Assembly: GCA_900539425.1 (NCBI GenBank)
Contig: UQBX01000020.1
Span: 1-45,899 of the forward strand
DNA: 45,899 nt
Origin: an uncultured Oscillospiraceae bacterium
Lineage (GTDB): Bacteria; Bacillota; Clostridia; Oscillospirales; Acutalibacteraceae
Reading direction: 5' to 3'
The position numbers and the translations under genes are program-made. The notes beneath the pieces were generated by a model. The model made no database searches. It was not told the DNA's origin and saw only the letters and a list, made by a program, of their open reading frames with translations. How positions within the stretch are numbered: the first letter of the stretch is position 1; every line of letters begins with the position of its first letter. Shown in pieces: positions 1 to 8,063 of the stretch.

Positions 1-857
1 AACTCAGGCTTGAGAGCCTCTCCGAAGCATACAGCCTTGCCGGCGATAACGTGCATGAGCGGACCGCCCTGTGTACCGGGGAATACTGCTGAATTAAGCT
101 TTTTGATAAGATAAGGATTGTTGCAGAGGATAAGACCGCCTCTGGGGCCCCTTAATGTTTTATGAGTAGTTGTTGTAACAACATCGGCATAAGGAACAGG
201 GTTCTGGTGAAGACCTGCCGCTACAAGGCCTGCGATATGAGCCATATCTACCATAAACATTGCTCCGTTTGCGTGAGCTATATCTGCCATTGTCTTGAAA
301 TCTATTGCACGGGGATATGCTGACGCACCTGCAACGATGAGTTTGGGCTTTACCTTATTTACCTGCTTTGCGAAAGCGTCAAGATCAATAAAGCCGTCAT
401 CATTTACGCCGTAAGGAACGAAATTAAAATATTTTCCGCTGATGTTGGCAGGCGAGCCGTGAGTAAGATGACCGCCGTTGTCAAGGCTCATGCCCATAAC
501 GGTATCGCCGGGTTTAAGAAGCGCAAGATAAACAGCTGTGTTTGCCTGAGCGCCTGAATGTGCCTGAACGTTAGCGTAATTTGCGCCGAAAAGCTCGCAA
601 GCTCTTTTGATTGCAATATTTTCAACTATATCAACATACTGGCAGCCGCCGTAATAACGCTTGCCCGGAAGCCCCTCTGCATACTTGTTTGTGAGCACAC
701 TGCCCATTGCAGCCATAACCTGAGGGGAAACAAGGTTTTCGGAAGCGATAAGCTCTATATTTTCCCTCTGGCGCTGAAGCTCAAGCGACATTGCGTCTGC
801 AACTTCCTGGTCTGTTTCAGCTACCTTTGCTATTGAATCATAGTAATCGGAATACAT
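1..857 (-). CDS. glyA: Serine hydroxymethyltransferase, N-terminal part (gene runs off the left edge)
   Basis: PLP enzyme interconverting serine and glycine with transfer of a one-carbon unit to tetrahydrofolate. About 285 residues are visible, of a family length near 410; the C-terminus lies outside the window. The translated start MYSDYYDSIAKVAETDQEVA leads into the family segments IELIASENLVSPQV, NKYAEGLPGKRYYGG, NVQAHSGAQAN and, near residue 230, the PLP-lysine motif TTTTHKTLRGPRGG. The start is ATG at 857-855 with a GGAG ribosome-binding site at about 866-870. The gene reads in the same direction as uppP but is separated from it by a strong terminator, so it is probably its own unit. Its one-carbon role matches folD nearby. 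No riboswitch fold is obvious in its short leader (858-944). Confidence 0.97.
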   Translation of the reverse strand, partial: MYSDYYDSIAKVAETDQEVADAMSLELQRQRENIELIASENLVSPQVMAAMGSVLTNKYAEGLPGKRYYGGCQYVDIVENIAIKRACELFGANYANVQAHSGAQANTAVYLALLKPGDTVMGMSLDNGGHLTHGSPANISGKYFNFVPYGVNDDGFIDLDAFAKQVNKVKPKLIVAGASAYPRAIDFKTMADIAHANGAMFMVDMAHIAGLVAAGLHQNPVPYADVVTTTTHKTLRGPRGGLILCNNPYLIKKLNSAVFPGTQGGPLMHVIAGKAVCFGEALKPE

Positions 858-934
858 AATTTAATTTCTCCTTTGCTAAAAATATACATTGATATAATAC
901 CATAATAAAAATAAATATACAACAACCATTTTGT

Positions 935-974
935 TAAAAAAAACTAACCGCAGGCCGAAAATGACCTGCGGTTA
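935..974 (-). terminator. Rho-independent terminator after uppP
   Basis: A perfect 10-bp stem (945-954 with 965-974, arm TAACCGCAGG) with a 10-base loop is followed, on the minus strand, by a run of T from 943 downward. It lies directly downstream of uppP and ends the minus-strand run that starts at ymfF. Confidence 0.85.
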
Positions 975-1007
975 ACTGCGTTCATATAGCGTATATTCAG
1001 TTTTAAA

Positions 1008-1838
1008 TCAGCCAGCGATAGCAAAATAAAGAATAACTGCCGCGCCGAGCACGATTCTGTACCAACCGAAAACGGTAAAATCATGCTTTTTGATATAGCT
1101 CATGAGGAACTTTATTGCAAGGATTGATACAATAAACGCAGATATAAGACCTACGGCAAGAATAGCGAGCTCCATAGAACTGAAATCGAAGCCGAATTTG
1201 ACAAGTTTTAGCGCGCTGGCACCGAACATTACGGGCACTGCAAGGAAAAATGTATACTCGGCGGCTATAGACCTTGAAACGCCGATGAGCAGTGCGCCTA
1301 CTATTGTTGCGCCGCTTCTTGACGTGCCGGGGAAAACTGCCGCAATAAGCTGAAACATACCGATAATGATAGCCGTTTTATAAGTAATATCATTAATTGA
1401 GTTTATCTTGGGCTCTCTGCCACGGTTGCGCTTTTCGATAATGATAAAAAGTATACCGAAAATTATCAGCGCCGCGGAAACGGTCTGCCAGTTATAGAAT
1501 ACAGCTTCAAGCTGATCGTCAAAAAACACGCCCACGATTGCGGCGGGAACACACGAAACTATTATCTTGAGCCACATTGTGAGTGTATCTTTTTTCCAGT
1601 GCAGTTTTTTATTCTGCACATCAAGCGGTATAAGCTTTTTGAAATACAGAACAACTACCGCCAGTATGGCACCAAGCTGAATTACAACAAGGAACATGCT
1701 TTTAAATTCCTCAGAAACATTCAGCTTTAAAAATTCATCAACAAGTATCATATGCCCTGTTGAGCTTATGGGCAGCCATTCAGTGATACCCTCAACTATT
1801 CCGAGTATAAGCGCTTTTAATATTTCTATAATATCCAT
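1008..1838 (-). CDS. uppP: Undecaprenyl-diphosphatase (UppP/BacA family)
   Basis: Membrane enzyme that removes a phosphate from undecaprenyl pyrophosphate, recycling the lipid carrier for peptidoglycan and other wall polymers; in other bacteria its overexpression gives bacitracin resistance. The 276-residue protein has the usual length and about eight hydrophobic segments. Both family signatures are present: the glutamate-rich N-terminal motif GIVEGITEWLPISSTGH (about residues 13-29) and PGTSRSGATI (about 169-178). The start is ATG at 1838 behind an AGGTGTGG-like ribosome-binding site. It is the last gene of a minus-strand run (ymfF-ymfH-lgt-folD-uppP) and is followed by a clear terminator. 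Confidence 0.96.
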   Translation of the reverse strand: MDIIEILKALILGIVEGITEWLPISSTGHMILVDEFLKLNVSEEFKSMFLVVIQLGAILAVVVLYFKKLIPLDVQNKKLHWKKDTLTMWLKIIVSCVPAAIVGVFFDDQLEAVFYNWQTVSAALIIFGILFIIIEKRNRGREPKINSINDITYKTAIIIGMFQLIAAVFPGTSRSGATIVGALLIGVSRSIAAEYTFFLAVPVMFGASALKLVKFGFDFSSMELAILAVGLISAFIVSILAIKFLMSYIKKHDFTVFGWYRIVLGAAVILYFAIAG

Positions 1839-1942
1839 AAAACCACACCTTTTGCCTTGCTACAGAATATTTTTTCGTTACTTGTTATAACTCAAGAACG
1901 TCAAAGTTCTGTAAATTCTATGAAAAAACGAAGAAAAATATA

Positions 1943-2791
1943 TCAGAGATTATTCTGCAGTTTTGCGGCTGTAAGTGTGTTCTGCATAAGCATAGATATA
2001 GTCATGGGGCCGACGCCGCCGGGAACGGGAGTTATATACGAGCACTTAGGCGCAACGGAATCGAAATCCACGTCGCCGCAGAGTTTTCCGTTTTCATCCC
2101 TGTTCATGCCTACATCAATAACTACTGCGCCGTCTTTAACCATATCAGCAGTAACGAACTTTGCCTTGCCGATTGCGGCAACAAGAATATCAGCCGTTTT
2201 TGTTATCTCTTTGAGGTCAACTGTTTTTGAATGGGTTATCTCCACAGTGCAGTCAGCATGAAGAAGAAGCATTGCCATAGGTTTGCCCACAATATTGCTT
2301 CTGCCGATTACAACTGCTTTTTTGCCTTTTGTTTCAACGCCCGAAGAACGGATAAGCTCCATAATGCCGGCGGGTGTGCATGGCAGGAAATTGTAATCGC
2401 CTATCATTATCGCACCAACATTTACGGGGTGAAAAGCATCTACATCCTTGATAGGGTCAATAAGATTGATTACCTCTTTATCATCAAGATGATTAGGCAG
2501 CGGAAGCTGGCAGAGGATTCCGTTTATATCTTTTCTGCCGTTGAGTTCTTTTACAAGATCATTTAGCTGCTGCTGGGTTGTACTTGCGGGCAGAGCAAAT
2601 TTTTCACTGTAAAAACCGACCTCGGCGCATGCCTTTTCCTTATTTCTTACATAGACCTGAGAAGCAGGATCATCACCTACTATAATAACAGCAAGACCGG
2701 GAGTAACTCCCTGCTTTTTAAGTTCCTGAGTTTCAAGCCTTACACGCTCACGCACTGCGGCAGAAACTGCTTTTCCGTCAATAATACTCAT
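1943..2791 (-). CDS. folD: Bifunctional methylenetetrahydrofolate dehydrogenase / methenyltetrahydrofolate cyclohydrolase
   Basis: Cytosolic enzyme of one-carbon metabolism that oxidises 5,10-methylene-THF with NADP and hydrolyses the product to 10-formyl-THF. The protein is 282 residues, typical of the family. Visible motifs are the catalytic region YVRNKEKACAEVG, the segment GILCQLPLPNHLD, the Rossmann region KGKKAVVIGRSNIVGKPMA and the C-terminal signature TPVPGGVGPMTISML. I chose ATG at 2791 rather than the GTG three codons upstream because the ribosome-binding site AAAGGTGG then sits about 5 bases away. It follows lgt by 43 bases, which contain a small TGCCGC/GCGGCA hairpin without a T tail. 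Its substrate is supplied by glyA, at the left end of the window. Confidence 0.96.
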   Translation of the reverse strand: MSIIDGKAVSAAVRERVRLETQELKKQGVTPGLAVIIVGDDPASQVYVRNKEKACAEVGFYSEKFALPASTTQQQLNDLVKELNGRKDINGILCQLPLPNHLDDKEVINLIDPIKDVDAFHPVNVGAIMIGDYNFLPCTPAGIMELIRSSGVETKGKKAVVIGRSNIVGKPMAMLLLHADCTVEITHSKTVDLKEITKTADILVAAIGKAKFVTADMVKDGAVVIDVGMNRDENGKLCGDVDFDSVAPKCSYITPVPGGVGPMTISMLMQNTLTAAKLQNNL

Positions 2792-2834
2792 ATAAACCAC
2801 CTTTCCTGCCGCTTTGCGGCAATTAAGTCAATTA

Positions 2835-3824
2835 TCAGGATATTCTGAAAAAGAAACCGTTTTCCTCTGCTTTGTTGCAGTGAGAATACTTATAATTCTG
2901 CGGCACCGGGCAGTAAACAGGCTCAAGCGGAGGAGGATTTATAAGATATTTTCTTGGAAGCGTACCTTTTTTAAGTTTTACAAAGAACGCTATTAACCAT
3001 ATTGTGAACGCTACAACAATTATAGCCGAAAGCAGCTGACTTACACGTATTGTTGTGGAACCGATATAAAGGCTGTCTGTTCTGAGACCCTCAACCACCA
3101 TTCTTTCAAGTCCGTATCCGATACCGTAAAGGAGGAAAATCTCTCCTTTGAATTTTCTTCTTTTCTTCACGAAGAAATGAAGAATGAGGAACAGAGCAAG
3201 GCACCACACGCTCTCATAAAGGAATGTGGGATGTACAGCCGTATTCGGGTCTACTTCCATGCCCTTCTGCAAAAGGTCATACTGATTTGCGGCAAGTTCG
3301 TCCCTGATCTTGGTTGACCACATACGGAACAGAGCAGTTTCGGTATTAGTTCCGAAAGCTTCCTGGTTAAAGAAGTTGCCCCATCTTCCTATGCCCTGAC
3401 CTATAAGTAAGCCGAGAGCACCGATGTCAAGCAGGTTTGCAAAATCTATCTTGCCTATCTTTGCGCCGATATAACCGCCTATAAGGGCGCCTATAATTCC
3501 GCCGTAAATGGCAATTCCGCCATGCCATATAGCGATAATCTCACCGGGATTCTGCGAAAAATAATCCCACTCAAAAACAACATAGTAAAGCCTTGCGCAT
3601 ACAATGCCGAAAAGAGTGCCCCAGATAAGGACATCCGTCATGCCGTCAAGGCTCATTTTCCATTTATATGCGGTACGCCCGCCGTAAAGCACGGCAAGAG
3701 CAAAGCCAAAGGCGATTATGATACCGTACCAATGCACCTCATAGCCGCCTACCGTAAAAGCGACGGACGGAATATTGAAGCTAATTCCGAGGCCGTCAAA
3801 AAACACCTCTGTATAATTACTCAT
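2835..3824 (-). CDS. lgt: Prolipoprotein diacylglyceryl transferase
   Basis: Integral membrane enzyme that moves a diacylglyceryl group from phosphatidylglycerol to the lipobox cysteine of prelipoproteins, the first step of lipoprotein maturation. The protein is 329 residues with about seven membrane segments. The family motifs WHGGIAIYGG and GIGRWGNFFNQEAFG (about residues 143-157, with the conserved Arg and Asn) are present, as is the HPTFLYES segment that follows. A C-terminal tail of about 35 polar, proline- and cysteine-containing residues (PPPLEPVYCPVPQ onward) goes beyond the usual end of the family. The start ATG at 3824 follows GGAG. It should act on the lipoproteins encoded in this window at 20563 and 41241. 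Confidence 0.95.
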   Translation of the reverse strand: MSNYTEVFFDGLGISFNIPSVAFTVGGYEVHWYGIIIAFGFALAVLYGGRTAYKWKMSLDGMTDVLIWGTLFGIVCARLYYVVFEWDYFSQNPGEIIAIWHGGIAIYGGIIGALIGGYIGAKIGKIDFANLLDIGALGLLIGQGIGRWGNFFNQEAFGTNTETALFRMWSTKIRDELAANQYDLLQKGMEVDPNTAVHPTFLYESVWCLALFLILHFFVKKRRKFKGEIFLLYGIGYGLERMVVEGLRTDSLYIGSTTIRVSQLLSAIIVVAFTIWLIAFFVKLKKGTLPRKYLINPPPLEPVYCPVPQNYKYSHCNKAEENGFFFRIS

Positions 3825-3837
3825 AACAAATTCTCCG

Positions 3838-5109
3838 TTATTCTTCCTCTGATTTCACTACTGAAAGCGCGCTGTATTTTTCATCAAGTTTTTCGGAAAG
3901 AAGCTTTTCGATATCTGCTTTTGTAACGCTTTTATAAATTTCAAGCGCATCAAATATTCCGTAGCCTGCGAAATAACAGCCGATGACTGCGTTTGCAACA
4001 TCGTCCGTTACATTATAAGACATAATTTCTCTGCCGTAAAGACTTCTGCGCGCTGTTTCAAAAGCTGTGTCTGAAATTCCGTCTTTTCTCAGCCTTGCTA
4101 CTTCGTCCTTTATGGCTTGGGCAACGGCTTTAGCGTCTGTGCTTTCGCCCTCGAAAATTACTGCCTCATAACCATTTCCGGTGAAATATTCTTTTGAAAA
4201 ATTAGAATTAATAAGCCCTTTTTCAAAAAGATTACCGTAAAGATCAGATGTTTCACCCGCAAGTATTTCGAGCAGAATATCCATTTCAACGGTTTCTTTT
4301 ATGGTTCGCTGCGGAGTTTTGCAAGCCTCTTTGTAGCCAAAAGAAAACACTGGCATGCTCACTGCAAGATGATATTCCTCATAAGGCTTTACTATCTCAC
4401 GCGGCTCAGTATCAAACACACGCTCAATAGTGACATCTTCTGATTTTTCCAACATCTCATCGCATATTTTTACAACTCTTTCGGGATCAACATTTCCAAC
4501 TACCGCAAGCGCCATATTATTTAGATTGTAAAAAGTGTTATAACAGTCATAAAGGAGCTTGTCCGTAATCTGAGAAATAGACTCTACCGTGCCTGCAATA
4601 TCTATTCTGACAGGGTGATTTTTATAAAGACAGCGAAGCAGATTAAAAGTACCCATCCAGCCCGGAACATCATAGTACATTGTAATCTCCTGCCCGATAA
4701 TACCCTGCTCCTTTTCAACGGTTTCCTTTGTGAAATAAGGATGCGTTACGAAATCAAGCAGTATTCTGAGGCTGTCCTCAAACCTGTCTGAGCACTGAAA
4801 GAGATAACAGGTCTTGTCAAAAGAAGTATAGGCATTTGCCGACGCGCCCGTTTCAGCATATCTTGTAAACGCGTCAAGTTCCTCGCTTTCAAAAAGTTTG
4901 TGTTCAAGGAAATGGGCAATGCCCTCTGGAACACGTGTGAAATCGGCTTTGTCGCTTCGTTTGAAGCAGGTGTCTATAGAGCCGTATTTTGTGCCTATAA
5001 CAGCATAGGAGGATTTATAGTTTTCCTTGGGCATAACAAATATTTTAAGCCCTGATTTATGATCTATTTCGTAAAGCTTTTCCTTGAGTTCGGGAGATTC
5101 GTGAATCAT
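3838..5109 (-). CDS. M16 family zinc peptidase, YmfH-like (catalytic-type subunit)
   Basis: Insulinase-family (M16) protein of 423 residues. It carries the inverted zinc motif HFLEH (in GIAHFLEHKLFE, about residues 66-77), with the downstream glutamate region EQGIIGQEITMY, so it is probably an active metallopeptidase. It overlaps the upstream M16 gene by four bases (ATGA), which implies translational coupling and a two-subunit enzyme, as known for other M16B pairs. The closest well-known arrangement is B. subtilis ymfF-ymfH, which sits beside ymfI, an EF-P modification gene. No ymfI is present here. Substrate unknown. Confidence 0.9.
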   Translation of the reverse strand: MIHESPELKEKLYEIDHKSGLKIFVMPKENYKSSYAVIGTKYGSIDTCFKRSDKADFTRVPEGIAHFLEHKLFESEELDAFTRYAETGASANAYTSFDKTCYLFQCSDRFEDSLRILLDFVTHPYFTKETVEKEQGIIGQEITMYYDVPGWMGTFNLLRCLYKNHPVRIDIAGTVESISQITDKLLYDCYNTFYNLNNMALAVVGNVDPERVVKICDEMLEKSEDVTIERVFDTEPREIVKPYEEYHLAVSMPVFSFGYKEACKTPQRTIKETVEMDILLEILAGETSDLYGNLFEKGLINSNFSKEYFTGNGYEAVIFEGESTDAKAVAQAIKDEVARLRKDGISDTAFETARRSLYGREIMSYNVTDDVANAVIGCYFAGYGIFDALEIYKSVTKADIEKLLSEKLDEKYSALSVVKSEEE

Positions 5110-6392
5110 TTTACTTCCTCCTTTTCACAAACAAGCTTATAAACAGTATCAAGTTTAAGACTGTTTGCGCAGTCGATAATCTGCTGCTTTGTTACGGCAT
5201 TGTTCAGAGCCGCGCTTTCCTGAGGCGAAGCATAGCTTTCGTCTGGTATCTGAACACCGTACCAACCCTCTATCGTTTCGGGAGAATCATAAACGGAATC
5301 AAGCGCGTCCGTGAGCGCCGCCTTTGAGGAAGCAAACTCGTAATCGAAATTGCCTTTTTTTATCTCCTCAAGCTGATTGAGTATCTCTTTTTCGGCTTTC
5401 AGCATATTTTCTTCTTCGCATCCGCTTTGAACCATTACATATCCTTTTTGGCGTGACGGCCTTGCCGAACAGTAATAGCAAAGGCTCATTTTTTCACGCA
5501 CATTTGCAAAGAGTTTTGAATAAGGGCCGCCGCCGAAAACATCCGCAAACGAACGCAGCGCCGCTGCATTCTGTCTGTTATCGGTATCGTATGATGTTCT
5601 AAAGCCTATAACGAGCTTGCCCTGGCGGATTTTCTGCCTTTCCTCAACTCGCTTTACATTTGAAACCGAGCTGTTGATTTGCGCTTTCGAAAGAGGTTTG
5701 AAATTTCTTTCAACACCTGAAAGCCTGTCCCTAAGCATATCAGAAATCACATTTACATCCGTATTTCCAACTACGGTTACTACTATCTTTGAATTTGCAA
5801 GCAAATTTCTCCAAGCCTTAGTTGCAGACTGCGCTGTTACCGCAGAAACACTTTCCCTTGTGCCGTATCTGTTTACCGCGTAAGGCTCGCCTTCGAACAT
5901 TATCTCCTCTGCCCTGTGAAGAGCATACAGCCTTTTTTCATTTTCTTCGCTCTCTATTTTCTGGATAATAACGCGTTTTTCTCTCTCCGCATTTTCATCA
6001 AGAAAAGCACCGCTATCATCAAGCGACGGCTCAAAAGCCATAGAAAGCAGAAGCTTAACACATTCAGACGTTATCTTTTCGCCGTCAAGCGAAAATCTGT
6101 CATCAAGGCAGGTCATACCTATTTTAAGCTGCTGCACCTCGCCCGTTTTTGAAACTAACGGTTCTACCTGAGCGCCGTAAAGCGACGCAAGTTTTCTGTT
6201 GAGTTTCTGGATAGACGGATATTCTGCGCACGTTCTTGAAAGAATGAACGGCACAACCGCATTTACCGCCGCTGTATCAGCAGTGAGCGGGCAGGCGAAC
6301 GAAACTGAAATTTCATTTGTTTTAAAACGGTCGGCAGGAACACAGACTATCTGCACTCCGTCTGACACGTCGTAAACTTCATAATCAGCCAT
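5106..6392 (-). CDS. M16 family peptidase-like protein, YmfF-like (non-catalytic partner)
   Basis: 428-residue M16-fold protein. Where the active partner has HFLEH, this one reads VVPFILSRTCAEYPSI, so the zinc motif is missing and it is probably the non-catalytic subunit. Family features are kept further on, such as VVGNTDVNVISDMLR and the glycine-rich GGGPYSKLFANVREK segment with YY just after it, which forms the substrate pocket in M16 partners. The start is ATG at 6392 behind GGAGG. It is the first gene of a minus-strand run with ymfH-like, lgt, folD and uppP. An 18-base inverted repeat lies just upstream of its ribosome-binding site. Confidence 0.88.
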   Translation of the reverse strand: MADYEVYDVSDGVQIVCVPADRFKTNEISVSFACPLTADTAAVNAVVPFILSRTCAEYPSIQKLNRKLASLYGAQVEPLVSKTGEVQQLKIGMTCLDDRFSLDGEKITSECVKLLLSMAFEPSLDDSGAFLDENAEREKRVIIQKIESEENEKRLYALHRAEEIMFEGEPYAVNRYGTRESVSAVTAQSATKAWRNLLANSKIVVTVVGNTDVNVISDMLRDRLSGVERNFKPLSKAQINSSVSNVKRVEERQKIRQGKLVIGFRTSYDTDNRQNAAALRSFADVFGGGPYSKLFANVREKMSLCYYCSARPSRQKGYVMVQSGCEEENMLKAEKEILNQLEEIKKGNFDYEFASSKAALTDALDSVYDSPETIEGWYGVQIPDESYASPQESAALNNAVTKQQIIDCANSLKLDTVYKLVCEKEEVK

Positions 6393-6406
6393 TTTAAACC
6401 TCCGTG

Positions 6407-6424
6407 TATGAGTTTTAACTCATA
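6407..6424. promoter_or_regulatory. Inverted repeat in the leader of the M16 operon
   Basis: TATGAGTT-TT-AACTCATA is an 8-bp perfect inverted repeat with a 2-base centre. It lies between an AT-rich promoter-like stretch (about 6424-6470) and the GGAGG of the gene starting at 6392. It could be an operator or a short RNA hairpin. No regulator can be assigned. Confidence 0.35.
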
Positions 6425-6489
6425 TATAATAGCATAATATTACAATTATTTCCATATATTATTTATTTAACAAATTTTTAACGGATATA

Positions 6490-6517
6490 CTGAAAACGGC
6501 AGCGGATATACCGCCGC
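6490..6517 (-). terminator. Weak terminator after the small-protein trio
   Basis: On the minus strand GCGGCGG (6517-6511), a TATAT loop and CCGCTGC (6505-6499) form a 7-bp stem with one G-T pair, followed by CG and a short TTTT. It lies downstream of the gene ending at 6584. The short T tract makes the call moderate. Confidence 0.45.
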
Positions 6518-6583
6518 CGCAGACAACAATATTTATTTAAAACGATACAAGCCGCACCGTGCGCTCAGTATTTTGAAAAGAGG

Positions 6584-6868
6584 TTAAAAAAGCAGGTACA
6601 GCAGAGCCAGCAGCAGTTTATCATCCGTTTCACCCTGTGAAAGAAGAATAAGAAGTATCAGCAGAATAAATGTTGAATCGCTTTTATCCTGCTGCGCTTC
6701 ATCAGGCTCACCCCTGCTGCCGTTATCGTCTAAAGCGTTGCTGTTTTTAATACCGTTGCTATTTTTACGTGCGTCGGAACGGTACTGAGCGCCGCCCCCC
6801 GCTCTTCCTCCTGAACTTTCCGCCGCGTGCTGTTCCCCACCGACATATGCGGAAGCTTTCCGCTGCAT
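6584..6868 (-). CDS. Small hypothetical protein, low-complexity middle and hydrophobic C-terminus
   Basis: 94 residues from ATG at 6868. The middle (about residues 10-60) is rich in Gly, Ser, Asn, Asp and Arg. The C-terminus holds two leucine/isoleucine blocks, FILLILLILLS and KLLLALLYLLF, which could be short membrane-associated helices. I do not recognise the family. The frame stays open upstream of this ATG to the stop codon of the preceding gene, and the skipped stretch reads like normal protein (GDIEEAKKRVRE), so the true start may be an unusual codon further up. It appears to be the last member of a three-gene unit with the genes at 6923 and 7282. Confidence 0.55.
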   Translation of the reverse strand: MQRKASAYVGGEQHAAESSGGRAGGGAQYRSDARKNSNGIKNSNALDDNGSRGEPDEAQQDKSDSTFILLILLILLSQGETDDKLLLALLYLLF

Positions 6869-6922
6869 TTCCCTGACCCTTTTTTTTGCCTCTTCAATAT
6901 CTCCGCGCGTAAATTCCGCCGT

Positions 6923-7279
6923 TCAGAACAGATCCTTCAAAAGCGGGAGCACGTCAAAAAGTTTCAGTATCTTAATGGCGGTATCCGCTTTATTTCTGTT
7001 TTCGGGTGAAAGATGAGGCTTCAGGGCAAGGATCAGATCGGTATTTTTATTTGAAGCAGAATTCATTTTATCAAAAATAGATTTTGCTTTCATCATCATT
7101 CTGAAATCATCACCGCTCAATCCTAACGGATTAGAGTTTTCTGCGGCGGGCAGACGGGTCTTTTCCTCTTTATGGGGATTTTCCTCATTTTCACCGCCCA
7201 GTATAGATTGTGCAACTCCTTTGAGCATATCTATATCAGACGGGGAAAGACTTGATATTATATCGTTTAGATTTTCCAT
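6923..7279 (-). CDS. Small conserved hypothetical protein (clostridial ALKPHLSPENR-type family)
   Basis: 118 residues, starting with MENLNDIISSLSPSDIDMLK and ending ADTAIKILKLFDVLPLLKDLF. The segment ILALKPHLSPENRNKADTAI is reminiscent of a family of small soluble clostridial proteins of unknown role that I recall but could not search. It starts 2 bases after the stop of the gene at 7282, so the two are co-transcribed and probably translationally coupled. There is no signal peptide or membrane segment. The mostly helical, charged make-up suggests a small cytosolic protein. Confidence 0.75.
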   Translation of the reverse strand: MENLNDIISSLSPSDIDMLKGVAQSILGGENEENPHKEEKTRLPAAENSNPLGLSGDDFRMMMKAKSIFDKMNSASNKNTDLILALKPHLSPENRNKADTAIKILKLFDVLPLLKDLF

Positions 7280-7281
7280 TG

Positions 7282-7533
7282 TTATTCCTTCCCGAACTTT
7301 TTAAGAAGTTCCTTTGCCTCCTTACCCGAAAGTAATTTTTCAAGTGCTTTCTTGTCTGAAAGAACGTCTTTCAGCCTTTTTTGCGTTTCGGGAGAAAGTG
7401 TTTTGCCTATATATTCGTTCAGGCTGCCGTTTTGAGCAGCGGATTTAAGAGATGCCGCGTCTATTTTTGAGCCGCCCGAAACATTCTTGAGCATTTTATT
7501 TATTTCTTTTTCATTAAATTTGCTGTCGCTCAT
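7282..7533 (-). CDS. Small conserved hypothetical protein, helical
   Basis: 83 residues from ATG at 7533, chosen over the GTG three codons upstream because AGGGTG lies at the right distance. The sequence (MSDSKFNEKEINKMLKNVSG to LLSGKEAKELLKKFGKE) is lysine-rich and helical, with LKDVLSDKKALEKLLSGKEA resembling small clostridial proteins of unknown function. It is first of the three-gene unit. It is divergent from the phosphoesterase gene at 7593, the two starts being 60 bases apart, so this gap must hold promoters for both directions. Confidence 0.72.
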   Translation of the reverse strand: MSDSKFNEKEINKMLKNVSGGSKIDAASLKSAAQNGSLNEYIGKTLSPETQKRLKDVLSDKKALEKLLSGKEAKELLKKFGKE

Positions 7534-7592
7534 TGTAATCACCCTTTAAACCAATTATAATAATATTTATGAAGCGCTAAGGAGAGTTATGA

Positions 7593-8063
7593 ATGAGAAT
7601 GATTGTAACCTCGGACAGCCACGGCAGAAGCGGCGCGCTGTTTGATATAATTGAAAAGCATATTGACGACGCACAGCTTTTTGTAAATCTTGGTGATTGC
7701 AATTCCGGCAGAGACCTTGAGGACGCAAAAGCCTATTTCGGAAACAGGCTGAATCTGATATGCGTGAGCGGAAACTGCGATTTCGCAGGAAACGCACCTG
7801 TTGAGCAGGTCATAACATTCGGCGAAAAAAAGGTGATTTTGTGCCACGGTCACACATACAGTGTTAAATTCGGGCTTTACGATTACCAAAGCAGGGCAAA
7901 AAGAGAGGGCGCGGATATTGCCCTTTACGGACACACCCACACCCCCTGCGTGAATTATATTGAAGGTATTTATTATTTCAATCCCGGTGCCGTAAGAGAC
8001 GGCGTTTATGGAATTGTTGACGTTACTAAAGCGGGAATTGTCTGCTTCAACGCAAAGATCTGA
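7593..8063 (+). CDS. YfcE/MJ0936-type metallophosphoesterase
   Basis: 156-residue calcineurin-like phosphoesterase. All metal-binding motifs are in order: SDSHGR (residues 6-11), NLGDCNSG, VSGNCDF, LCHGHTY and YGHTHTP near residue 115. These define the small YfcE/MJ0936 group, which hydrolyses phosphodiesters in vitro; the physiological substrate is generally unknown. The start is ATG at 7593 with AAGGAG 8 bases upstream. Its stop codon abuts the stop codon of tcdA on the other strand with no base between them. Confidence 0.92.
   Translation: MRMIVTSDSHGRSGALFDIIEKHIDDAQLFVNLGDCNSGRDLEDAKAYFGNRLNLICVSGNCDFAGNAPVEQVITFGEKKVILCHGHTYSVKFGLYDYQSRAKREGADIALYGHTHTPCVNYIEGIYYFNPGAVRDGVYGIVDVTKAGIVCFNAKI

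Noticed and set aside
858..944. A glycine or THF riboswitch before glyA
   Set aside because: The region is only about 85 AT-rich bases before the terminator of the upstream gene, with no recognisable aptamer pairing.
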